A stretch of DNA of 39,254 nt from Methanomassiliicoccales archaeon UBA147 (lineage in GTDB: Archaea > Thermoplasmatota > Thermoplasmata > SG8-5), in assembly GCA_002496385.1 (NCBI GenBank), contig DAJR01000046.1, positions 5,868 through 45,121 on the forward strand. The letters run 5' to 3'. The notes beneath the pieces are model-generated. The model did not search any database. It had not been told where the DNA came from and worked only from the letters and a program-made list of their open reading frames with translations. A program made the translations under genes and the position numbers. Positions 8,673 through 16,019 of this stretch are shown here, piece by piece (within the stretch, counting starts at the first letter, position 1; each line of letters opens with the position of its first letter).

Positions 8673-8765
8673 ATAGCCCCCGGGCCGGCGGGCCCATGGT
8701 CACAGGCCGTTATGGCCTGCCCATCCCAATTGTGTCATCGCGGTATAGGCCGTGGGTCGGGGCTT
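8673..8765 (+). ncRNA. Candidate structured RNA, about 90 nt, unassigned
   Basis: AGCCCC (8675-8680) pairs with GGGGCT (8759-8764) and closes a region with two internal hairpins. One is GGGCC/GGCCC around a four-base loop. The other is ATGG-x3-CAGGCC/GGCCTG-x-CCAT around GTTAT. A TATA-like box precedes it at the right distance. It lacks the T-loop GTTCRAAYC pattern, so it is not a normal tRNA, and I recognise no other RNA family. It sits between the peptidase gene and the CoaBC promoter and may be independent of both. Confidence 0.3.
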
Positions 8766-8791
8766 AAGATTTAAATCGACTCTCGCAAACC

Positions 8792-8799
8792 TTTTTATC
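8792..8799 (+). promoter_or_regulatory. TATA box for coaBC
   Basis: The run tttttatc is centred about 27 nt before the ATG at 8823. A leaderless mRNA at that ATG supports choosing it over the TTG at 8802. Confidence 0.5.
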
Positions 8800-8822
8800 C
8801 CTTGCCCAATCTATGGATTTTC

Positions 8823-10007
8823 ATGCATCCTGTCAATGACATCCGGGGAACTCAGGGCTCGGCACTCAGAGGCAAACGCATAGTCCTGTGCATCACGGGC
8901 AGCATCGCCGCGGTAGAGACTGTCAAGCTCGCCAGGGAATTGGCCAGGCTGGGCGGCGAGGTCATCCCGGTCATGACCAGGGCGGCCACCAAGATTGTGC
9001 ACCCAGATTCTGTGCATTTTGCGACCGGCAATGTCCCGATTATCGAGCTGGACGGCTCCGTGAAACATGTGGAGCTGTGCGGGGAGTCTGGCTCCAGGGC
9101 GGATGTCCTGCTTATTGCCCCGGCGACGGCCAACACCATCTCCAAAATAGCATGCGGCATCGACGACACCGCAGTAACCACGATGGCGACATGCGCCATC
9201 GGCTCAGGGATGTCGATGATCATTGTTCCGGCCATGCACGGCTCCATGTTCAGGCACAGGATAGTGCAGGAGAACATCCAGAAACTGAAGAAGCTGGGCG
9301 TGGCCTTCGTAGGCCCGAAGCTGGAGGAGAGGAAGGCCAAGATGGCGTCCATCGGCGATGTCGTGGCCGAGGTCTGCCGCGCGGCAGGCCCGAAAGACCT
9401 GGCCGGGAAGAAGGTCCTGGTCATCGCCGGTTCCACAAGGGAGCCGATAGACTATGTGAGATTCATCACCAACCGCTCGTCCGGGGCAACAGGGCTGGCG
9501 CTCGCGTGGGAGGCGTACCGCAGGGGTGCGGATGTGGAGATTTGGGCCGGGGAGGGCATCGGGGCACCGGCATTCGCAAAGGCGACGGTGTTCGGGTCTG
9601 TGGCAGAACTCGCGAAGATGGCCCCGGGGGCCAAGGCGGACATCGTCATAGTGCCGGCCGCAATCTCGGATTTCACAGTCAGGCCCGACCGGGGCAAGAT
9701 TGCCTCGTCAAAACCCAAAACTCTGGGGCTGGAGCCGGCGCCGAAGATACTCGGGCTTCTGCGCAGGAAAGGCAGGGTACTTATCGGCTTCAAGGCAGAG
9801 ACAGGAATCACTGGGAAAGAGCTGGAGAAGCGGGCCCGGGACCGCATGAAGCAACACGGCCTGGACATGATCGTGGCGAACCTGCTTGAGAAGGTCGGCA
9901 CTGAGGACACCGAGGCCCTGGTCCTCAGGCGAAGCAAGAAGCCGGTTCCGTTCAGAGGCAGGAAGAGCGCGCTGGCAGAGCTTATTTTCGACCTGCAGGA
10001 GGAGTGA
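8823..10007 (+). CDS. coaBC: Bifunctional phosphopantothenoylcysteine decarboxylase / phosphopantothenate-cysteine ligase
   Basis: The 394-residue protein catalyses two steps of coenzyme A synthesis: ligation of cysteine to 4'-phosphopantothenate and decarboxylation of the product. The N-terminal flavoprotein half shows ITGSIAAVETVKLAREL, a KHVEL segment placed like the catalytic His, LLIAPATANTISKIACGIDD and the substrate-clamp region VPAMHGSMF. The C-terminal CoaB half shows VLVIAGSTREPIDYVRFITNRSSG, PAAISDFTV and KPKTLGLEPAPKIL with the conserved lysines. Length is normal for a fused CoaBC. Its stop is 1 nt before the pantoate kinase gene, so the two form an operon for CoA synthesis. Confidence 0.93.
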   Translation: MHPVNDIRGTQGSALRGKRIVLCITGSIAAVETVKLARELARLGGEVIPVMTRAATKIVHPDSVHFATGNVPIIELDGSVKHVELCGESGSRADVLLIAPATANTISKIACGIDDTAVTTMATCAIGSGMSMIIVPAMHGSMFRHRIVQENIQKLKKLGVAFVGPKLEERKAKMASIGDVVAEVCRAAGPKDLAGKKVLVIAGSTREPIDYVRFITNRSSGATGLALAWEAYRRGADVEIWAGEGIGAPAFAKATVFGSVAELAKMAPGAKADIVIVPAAISDFTVRPDRGKIASSKPKTLGLEPAPKILGLLRRKGRVLIGFKAETGITGKELEKRARDRMKQHGLDMIVANLLEKVGTEDTEALVLRRSKKPVPFRGRKSALAELIFDLQEE

Positions 10008-10008
10008 G

Positions 10009-10860
10009 ATGAAGGCGTTCTGCCCGGGGCATGTCACGGGGTTCTTCGTCATCGAGGACGGGTCGCCCGTGCCCGAGAAGAAGGGCTCCAGGGGAGCGGG
10101 ATTCTGCGTGGAGCTGGGTGCTCTGGCCGAGGTTTCCATGATTGCGGGAAAGACCTCCGTGTTCTTCGGGGACAGGGAGACAGACGCCCCGGTCACGAAG
10201 AGGGCTCTTGAACTTTTGGCTCCGGGCTGGGCATTCGATGTGAAAATCCAGCACCAGGCGCCGATGGGGCAGGGTTTCGGCATGAGCGCGGCAGGCACGT
10301 TCGCCGCCTGTCTGGCCGCAGCCATGGAACTCAAGATTCTTGACCCGAAGTATGCGGCTCTCAGGGCCACCCATATCGCCGAGGTCGAGAACAGGACCGG
10401 CCTGGGGGACGCGGTGGCGCAGAGCGTCGGGGGGTTCGTCCACAGGGTGGAGCCCGGAATTCCGCCGCACGGCGAATTCGAGAAACTCGGCATTGCGGGG
10501 CGGGAGGTCGTCTTCTGCATACTGGGCCAACCCATCAAGACATCAGCGGTCCTCGCCGATGGCGAGATGAGGATGAGGATTCGCGAATCAGGAGACCTGT
10601 GCATGCGGGATTTCGAGACCGCGCCCGGTTTCGACGAGTTCGTGAACATCTCCTGGGCCTTTGCCCGCGATTCTGGCCTGGCATCCGAGAAGATGAATAA
10701 GGTGCTCGGGATGCTGGGCAGCGCCGGGAAGGGCAGCATGGTGATGCTTGGAAACACGGTTTTTGCGTTTGGCGATTGCGATGCCATAGAGAAGAAATTT
10801 TCCGGGCTGGGCACGGTGCTCAGGTCAAGGGTATCCGAATCCGGGCCCCGGTTGGTCTGA
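10009..10860 (+). CDS. Pantoate kinase (archaeal GHMP family)
   Basis: The 283-residue protein is a GHMP-superfamily kinase with the ATP loop PMGQGFGMSAAGTFAACLA and the N-terminal FCPGHVTGFF motif of archaeal pantoate kinases. This enzyme phosphorylates pantoate before beta-alanine is added, replacing the bacterial PanC/PanK order. The start at 10009 follows GGAGGAG directly and is 1 nt after the coaBC stop. The frame opens earlier (9886), but only inside coaBC. The family assignment is strengthened by the coaBC neighbour. Phosphopantothenate synthetase, the step between them, is not in the window. Confidence 0.9.
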   Translation: MKAFCPGHVTGFFVIEDGSPVPEKKGSRGAGFCVELGALAEVSMIAGKTSVFFGDRETDAPVTKRALELLAPGWAFDVKIQHQAPMGQGFGMSAAGTFAACLAAAMELKILDPKYAALRATHIAEVENRTGLGDAVAQSVGGFVHRVEPGIPPHGEFEKLGIAGREVVFCILGQPIKTSAVLADGEMRMRIRESGDLCMRDFETAPGFDEFVNISWAFARDSGLASEKMNKVLGMLGSAGKGSMVMLGNTVFAFGDCDAIEKKFSGLGTVLRSRVSESGPRLV

Positions 10861-10901
10861 TTTCATTCGGCCAGGGGTATTGGGGTGGGTCAAGCAATTT
10901 C

Positions 10902-10915
10902 GAAAGGTTTATATT
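10902..10915 (+). promoter_or_regulatory. BRE and TATA box for the AAA-TPR gene
   Basis: The sequence gaaag followed by gtttatatt gives an expected start near 10940, so the leader is at most about 10 nt. GGAGAG at 10937-10942 may serve as ribosome site for the GTG at 10948. Confidence 0.5.
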
Positions 10916-10947
10916 GCCTTATATGTTATTCAATTTGGAGAGTTTAA

Positions 10948-13623
10948 GTGAGTGAGTTCCCTTTAGAACAACCGGATTTTATTGCTCGTGAAGATGAATT
11001 GGCTATATTAAATAACCATCTGGATCAGGCAATATCCGGAAAAGGTTCAATGGTTTTGATCTCGGGGGAAGCGGGTGTCGGGAAGACCAGATTGATGAAT
11101 GAGATTATCAAGTTCGCCGAACAAAAGGACATCCACATAGCAAGAGGCATGTGTCTTGCAGAGAGCCTTGAACCTTTAATGCCTATTAAATATGCTTTAA
11201 AAGATGCAAATTTGTTCCATCTGGTCTCGGGTGCCCCGCCGCCTTTGCTGATTTCCATTTATCTGATAAACAATGCCGGGGTTCTGATTTCGAAGGCGGA
11301 AAGAGAGGAATCGGGGCTTGATTCGGATATCTTCGGAGCAATGTTAAAAGCAGTTGGTGATTTTGTTTCTGATTCGTTATCGCTGATGGGGAGAAGCGGA
11401 AGCGGATTGAATTCCATTGGATATGAAAAATATAAGATTTTAATTCAGACTCTTGGAAATTACTCAATAGCAGCAGTTATAGAAGGAAATGAAAATGAGT
11501 TCATAATTTATGACATGAGGAGGACCTTACAGGAGATTGGAAACCAACTAGATGGCTGGTCGGGGGAGATGTCTGAAGTCAAGCACATCCTACCAAAATT
11601 ACATTGGTTCATAAACTCTGGTAAGTACAACGGAAGATTTCTAGTGGACGACTCGAAACTTTTCCAGGAGAATTTTTTCGATAATGTACTCCTGGGTTTG
11701 CAAAGAGTGTCAACGGAAAAAACCATGCTTTTTTTTATAGAGGATTTACATTGGGCGGACCCGACGACCCTTACTCTCCTTCATTATGTCGCAAGGAACA
11801 TCAAACAAAATCGTATTGTTATATTTGGCACATTTCGACCAGAGGATGTTGTGGTTTCGTGGGATGGAAAACCACATCAACTTGAAATTGCCATGCAAAA
11901 AATGAATCGGGAGGACCTTTTTGTAATCATGCAATTGATTAGATTTGACAGGGCCGAATCCAAGAAACTAATCAATAAAACATTGGGGAACACAATATTC
12001 GAAGAGGTGTTTTACGAACGTGTGTATAAAGAAACAGAGGGCACCCCTTTTTTCATTTTGGAAATTATTAAACTGCTAGTTGAGGACGAGATAATTGCAA
12101 AATCCGGAGATGGAATATGGAGATTGAAGACCGATATAAACCAGTTGAATATCCCGTCAAAAGTATATGACGTCATTAAACGACGGTTAGATAGACTGTT
12201 AAATGAGCAAAGGCGAATCTTGGATTGCGCAAGTGTTGTCGGAGAGGAGTTTCAATCGGATATCGTTAGCAAAGCCATCGGATGCAATAAACTCCAATTG
12301 CTTGAAAATTTAAATGATATAGAAAAAGCCCATCGCCTAATCCATTTCATGAAACATCAATATAAATTTGACCATTCCAAAGTCAGGGAGGTATTGTACA
12401 ATGGAATCAGTGAGGAACTTAGGAAGGAATACCATAGGGTCATTGGGGACATAATTGCAGAGCATTACAAAGACGATTTTGAAGAAGTAATGACCAGTGT
12501 GGTTTACCATTATTATGAAGCCGGGGATCAACGCGCGGGAAATTTCCTTATTCAGGCTGGAAAGAAAGCAATGGAGAAACATGCTAACGAGGAAGCCATC
12601 AGATTCTATGAAAAGGCGCTGGAAACGATTGGTACGGATGCCAGAGCAGGTATTCTAGAGAATATTGGAGATATCCAGCTGTTGACGAGCGATTATGAAA
12701 AAGCAATAGATTTTTTTGAAAAGGCCATCGCATCAACCAAAAACCCGGTTTCACTGGCAAGGTTGCAGAGAAAGGTGGGGGAAGTTCATGAAAAAAGAGG
12801 GGAATTCAAGGAGGCTTTACTCCTTTTCGCCAAATCAAAAGGGATTATTAAAAATAAAAAATCATTGGAATACGCAAGGGTTTGTGTGGAAGAGGGATAT
12901 ACACTTTGGAAGCAGGGAAATTATAATGTGGCATTGCCTATCTTACTGGAAGCACTTGAAGTATTCAAGGCATCCGGGGGAGAAGATAAAGATTCGGGGA
13001 AGGTACAGCGATTGATTGGAAATGTATATTGGAAGATGGGTAAGCGGGATGATGCTCTAAACCATTATAATGAAAGCTTGTCCCTCATGGAAAGGGCCAG
13101 GGACATGTGTGGCATTGCTAGCGGTTTGAACAACATCGGTTTGATTTATCAGTATAAAGGCGAAGCGGACAGGGCTATCGATTTTTTTAAGCGCAGTCTC
13201 GACATCGATCAAAAAATAGGAGATAAATTGGGCATTGCGCAATCTCTCAACAATATTGCCTTCATCCACTCGAACTTGGGCGAAGTGGACAAAGCCCTGG
13301 AATACTACCACCAAAGCCTTGAGATAAAGGAAAAAATAGGAGACAGGTATGGTATTGGCCTCTCTCTAAACAATATTGGCAACATGCATTTATACATTAA
13401 TAATCTGGATGTTGCCCACAAGTACTTAAATCAGAGTCTTGAAATCCTTACAGACATCGGCGATAAACGCATGATTGCGTCAGTATACAGGAATCTGGGC
13501 ATTTTATATAGGAAAAAAGGCGATGTGGATAAAGGAATAGATTATCAACAGAAAAGTTTTTATATCCTGTTTGAAGAAGATTCGGGGGAAGATAAACCTC
13601 AACGGCCGTTATATGAAGAATGA
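10948..13623 (+). CDS. AAA (AAA_16-type) ATPase with inserted sensor-like domain and C-terminal TPR repeats
   Basis: The 891-residue cytosolic protein starts with an AAA_16-like module: FIAREDELAILNNHL, Walker A GEAGVGKT at residues 40-47, and Walker B FFIEDLHWADP with the acidic pair at 265-266. Between Walker A and B (about residues 100-205) lies an extra domain of strand-helix-strand type. Its core, DIFGAMLKAVGDFVSDS, closely matches DILSGMLKAVQDFIRDS in the membrane zinc-ribbon protein at 23266-24084. After the ATPase come a winged-helix-like region and about nine TPR units (residues 530-880), several with the consensus ALEYYHQSLEIKEKIGDRYGI. This design is typical of STAND-like signalling ATPases, where TPRs sense a partner. 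The DNA is distinctly AT-rich beside its neighbours, which may point to transfer. The partner and output are unknown. Confidence 0.8.
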   Translation: MSEFPLEQPDFIAREDELAILNNHLDQAISGKGSMVLISGEAGVGKTRLMNEIIKFAEQKDIHIARGMCLAESLEPLMPIKYALKDANLFHLVSGAPPPLLISIYLINNAGVLISKAEREESGLDSDIFGAMLKAVGDFVSDSLSLMGRSGSGLNSIGYEKYKILIQTLGNYSIAAVIEGNENEFIIYDMRRTLQEIGNQLDGWSGEMSEVKHILPKLHWFINSGKYNGRFLVDDSKLFQENFFDNVLLGLQRVSTEKTMLFFIEDLHWADPTTLTLLHYVARNIKQNRIVIFGTFRPEDVVVSWDGKPHQLEIAMQKMNREDLFVIMQLIRFDRAESKKLINKTLGNTIFEEVFYERVYKETEGTPFFILEIIKLLVEDEIIAKSGDGIWRLKTDINQLNIPSKVYDVIKRRLDRLLNEQRRILDCASVVGEEFQSDIVSKAIGCNKLQLLENLNDIEKAHRLIHFMKHQYKFDHSKVREVLYNGISEELRKEYHRVIGDIIAEHYKDDFEEVMTSVVYHYYEAGDQRAGNFLIQAGKKAMEKHANEEAIRFYEKALETIGTDARAGILENIGDIQLLTSDYEKAIDFFEKAIASTKNPVSLARLQRKVGEVHEKRGEFKEALLLFAKSKGIIKNKKSLEYARVCVEEGYTLWKQGNYNVALPILLEALEVFKASGGEDKDSGKVQRLIGNVYWKMGKRDDALNHYNESLSLMERARDMCGIASGLNNIGLIYQYKGEADRAIDFFKRSLDIDQKIGDKLGIAQSLNNIAFIHSNLGEVDKALEYYHQSLEIKEKIGDRYGIGLSLNNIGNMHLYINNLDVAHKYLNQSLEILTDIGDKRMIASVYRNLGILYRKKGDVDKGIDYQQKSFYILFEEDSGEDKPQRPLYEE

Positions 13624-13635
13624 ATCGATGATTGC

Positions 13636-13932
13636 TCATTCCGAGAGGGTGAACAGCCGGTCATCGCCGCCGACATCGAACAGTCCGAGCCTGGCACCCG
13701 CGTCCAGCCAGCCGTGGGCGTAATTCACGCACGCGAAGGCGTTGACAAAATCACCTGTTTCCCTGAAATGCTTCGCGTCCTCGAAATAGGCTTTTGCCAT
13801 TGACAGGAAATCATCAGCCAGCTTCCGGTGGTGGCTTGGCTCCGGGGCTGCAATCTTGACCTTGGCCAGTGCTGCCGAGGTTATCTCCAGGTACCTGTCC
13901 AGATGCTCCGGGGCAATCTCCGCTCTCTGCAT
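13636..13932 (-). CDS. DUF357 family protein
   Basis: The 98-residue helical protein has the archaeal DUF357 pattern: HLDRYLEITSAALAKV, then FLSMAKAYFEDAKHF and NAFACVNYAHGWLDAGARLGLF. Function is unknown. The ATG at 13932 is preceded in frame by a TAA, so it is the first possible start. Its first 119 nt overlap the reading frame of the upstream membrane protein in a different frame. It is probably co-transcribed with that gene. Length is normal for the family. Confidence 0.82.
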   Translation of the reverse strand: MQRAEIAPEHLDRYLEITSAALAKVKIAAPEPSHHRKLADDFLSMAKAYFEDAKHFRETGDFVNAFACVNYAHGWLDAGARLGLFDVGGDDRLFTLSE

Positions 13933-14491
13933 GGGCCACTGAAATGGGCTTCGGGTTTATTAGGCCTCCGGCAAAGCGCTCGAACCTGTCCAGCAGATCC
14001 GGTTTCCTCTCCGGCCTGCGGTGTTTCCGGAGCTCCCGCATCTCCAGGTAATACCATGTTGCCAGAAGCATCAGGTATGAAAGGCCCAGCACCCGGTAGT
14101 CGCCCCACGACATCCCGCTGAAATAGAGGTCTGGCAGTAGGGGGTACAGGAACCTGGTGCCGAACGTGTCGGCATGAAAGGGGATGTCCATGCATATATG
14201 CAGTGCCCAGGCCGACAGGGCAGGCAGCAGCTTCGGCCTGAGTTTCCAGACGATAAGTGCCACAACGGCCAGGGTCACGAAGCTGTGTAGGAGATGATAA
14301 ATCACCAGGAAGGCCGGGGGCAGCGTGAGCATGGCGTCGCCGAATTTCGCGCCCGGCGTTCCGAATATCACATAGAGCATTATCAGGAGGAATCCGACAT
14401 CGGGCAGGACCGAGAACAGCATGGCTTCCTCGTACCATAGCTTGTTCCGGGCCCCGACATGGGTCCACAGGATGTGGGAGAACATGTCCAT
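13814..14491 (-). CDS. Membrane protein resembling YdjM/DUF457-type predicted metal-dependent hydrolases
   Basis: The 225-residue protein has about four membrane segments (MLFSVLPDVGFLLIMLYVIF, FLVIYHLLHSFVTLAVVALIVW, ALSAWALHICMD and YLMLLATWYYL). It has conserved-looking His/Asp sites: MDMFSHILW, the Asp in VLPDVG, LLHS and ALHICMDIPFHAD. This arrangement resembles membrane-bound predicted metal hydrolases. The last 40 or so residues are G/P/S-rich and lie wholly over the DUF357 gene in another frame, so the original protein may have ended near residue 185 and lost its stop codon. The TATA box at 14515-14526 makes the ATG leaderless. The family call is moderate. Confidence 0.6.
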   Translation of the reverse strand: MDMFSHILWTHVGARNKLWYEEAMLFSVLPDVGFLLIMLYVIFGTPGAKFGDAMLTLPPAFLVIYHLLHSFVTLAVVALIVWKLRPKLLPALSAWALHICMDIPFHADTFGTRFLYPLLPDLYFSGMSWGDYRVLGLSYLMLLATWYYLEMRELRKHRRPERKPDLLDRFERFAGGLINPKPISVAHAESGDCPGASGQVPGDNLGSTGQGQDCSPGAKPPPEAG

Positions 14492-14514
14492 ATATCAGAA
14501 TAGTGCTATTCGGG

Positions 14515-14526
14515 AATATATATTTT
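14515..14526 (-). promoter_or_regulatory. TATA box for the membrane protein/DUF357 pair
   Basis: The sequence aatatatatttt is centred about 28 nt before the ATG at 14491 on the minus strand. Confidence 0.5.
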
Positions 14527-14546
14527 GGTACGAAATTTCACGGTCC

Positions 14547-15179
14547 TCAGATTTTCTCGCACAGGCACAGATATGCCAGGCTGCCGCTGAACCTGTGCAG
14601 TTTGATTGTCCTGAGCCCGGCCTTCCTCAGCAGGGCCGGCACGTCCAGCGAGATGTCGGTGAAACCGGCCTGCCACATCACGGCCTTCAGGTATCTGTAC
14701 CTGAACCTCTGCTTGCCGGCAGGAGGTTTTCCCGTGTCCAGCACTGAGAACCTTGCTCCCGGTTTTAGTACGCGCGCAACCTCGAAAATCGCCTTCTCCG
14801 GCTCGGGGAAGGAGGTGAACGCGAACGTGGCCAGCGCCGCGTCGAAATGGTTGTCGGGGTGTGTCAGGGCGGTGCAGTCCTGTACTTCTGCCGTCGCTTT
14901 TTTTTCTAGCCCCAACTTCTGAATGCGGGCATTGGCCCTGGCCACCATGGCTTCCGAGAAATCGACGCCGACGGCCTTACCCCCGGTGCCCAGCTTGGAA
15001 GCCAGGTATGGGAGGATGGCCCCCGTGCCCGTGCCCACGTCCAGCACCAGGGCGTCGGGCTTAAGGTCGAGTACATCCACGGCCAGCTTCTTCTGGTCAT
15101 TGACGCCGCCAAGGTCGAAGGCGTCGTAGAACCTGCTCCACCGGTCATACTTCTTCCTCACACGCTCGCTCTTGACCAT
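14547..15179 (-). CDS. Class I SAM-dependent methyltransferase (UbiE/Methyltransf_11 type)
   Basis: The 210-residue protein has the SAM-binding motif I LVLDVGTGTGAILPYLA, an acidic motif II in AVGVDFSEAMV, and the post-motifs AEVQDCTAL and FDAALATFAFTSFPEPEKAIFEVARVLKPGARF. This is the UbiE-like small-molecule methyltransferase layout. The start is 3 nt after the stop of the cis-prenyltransferase gene, so the two are probably one transcript. That makes an isoprenoid-linked or lipid substrate an attractive but unproven idea. Length is usual for the family. Confidence 0.83.
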   Translation of the reverse strand: MVKSERVRKKYDRWSRFYDAFDLGGVNDQKKLAVDVLDLKPDALVLDVGTGTGAILPYLASKLGTGGKAVGVDFSEAMVARANARIQKLGLEKKATAEVQDCTALTHPDNHFDAALATFAFTSFPEPEKAIFEVARVLKPGARFSVLDTGKPPAGKQRFRYRYLKAVMWQAGFTDISLDVPALLRKAGLRTIKLHRFSGSLAYLCLCEKI

Positions 15180-15182
15180 GGG

Positions 15183-15977
15183 TCACGTCCCGAAGCGCCT
15201 GGCCCTCTGCTGGTAGGACCTTATCGCTCTTAGGAAATCTATCTTCCTGAACCCGGGCCAGTAAACATCCACAAAATACAGCTCCGAATATGCCAGTTGC
15301 CACAGCAGGAAGTTGGATACCCTCACTTCGCCGCTCGTCCTCAGGATGAGATCCGGGTCGGGGAACTCCTTGGTGTACAGGTGATTGGAGAACATCTTCT
15401 CGTCGATTTTATCGGGCTCCAGCAGGCCGGCCTTGACCTTGCCCGCAATCTCCCTGATGGCCTGGATGATCTCCTCCCTGCCGCTGTAGGCGATGGCAAG
15501 GTTGAGATGATATTTGTCATAGCCCTTGGTCCTTTCCTCGGCGTAGGCTATGGCCTTTCTGACGTTCTCGGGGAGAATCTCTGTCATGCCCAGTACCCTT
15601 ATCCGTATCTGGTGCTTGTGCACCCTCTCGTCATCCGCTGCCTTGTGGAAACTCTCGTCGAACAGCCTCATCAACTCGTCTATTTCCTCACTGGTCCTGT
15701 TAAGGTTCTCGGAGGAGAATGCATACACCGTGAGAATCTTGACGCCGACCTCCATGCCCCAGTTGAGCAGCTCCTCGAGCTTGTTGCGGCCTTCCTTGTG
15801 GCCCTCGGCAGGCCCGAGGCCCAGGTCGCGGGCGAAGCGGCGGTTCCCGTCCATGATGATGGCCACATGTTCGGGTGCAGGTTTGCCGAGGACCTCCTTG
15901 AGCAGCTTCTTCTCATACTGCTTGTAGGCCGTGTCGGCGATGATGCCGGTCCTTTGATGGGGGCTGTCAGAAGGCAT
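15183..15977 (-). CDS. uppS: cis-Prenyltransferase (polyprenyl diphosphate synthase)
   Basis: The 264-residue enzyme elongates an allylic diphosphate with cis isoprene units to give the polyprenyl phosphate used as glycan carrier in archaeal glycosylation. It has HVAIIMDGNRRFAR with the catalytic Asp, GHKEGRNKLEELLNW, VYAFSSENLNR and the C-terminal RTSGEVRVSNFLLWQLAYSE. The ATG at 15977 is chosen because a TATA box at 15999-16006 makes it leaderless. The frame also allows a TTG at 15992. Archaeal product lengths vary and cannot be read from the sequence. The methyltransferase gene follows at once. Confidence 0.92.
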   Translation of the reverse strand: MPSDSPHQRTGIIADTAYKQYEKKLLKEVLGKPAPEHVAIIMDGNRRFARDLGLGPAEGHKEGRNKLEELLNWGMEVGVKILTVYAFSSENLNRTSEEIDELMRLFDESFHKAADDERVHKHQIRIRVLGMTEILPENVRKAIAYAEERTKGYDKYHLNLAIAYSGREEIIQAIREIAGKVKAGLLEPDKIDEKMFSNHLYTKEFPDPDLILRTSGEVRVSNFLLWQLAYSELYFVDVYWPGFRKIDFLRAIRSYQQRARRFGT

Positions 15978-15998
15978 TGTCCCGACCAACAAATGCAG

Positions 15999-16006
15999 GT
16001 ATAAAG
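15999..16006 (-). promoter_or_regulatory. TATA box for uppS
   Basis: On the minus strand this reads ctttatac, centred about 25 nt before the ATG at 15977. It supports that start and separates uppS from the serine operon upstream. Confidence 0.5.
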
Positions 16007-16019
16007 GGGTTTCCGAGCA

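Noticed and set aside
8673..8765. tRNA with long variable arm
   Set aside because: No GTTCRAAYC T-loop and no recognisable anticodon loop in either orientation.
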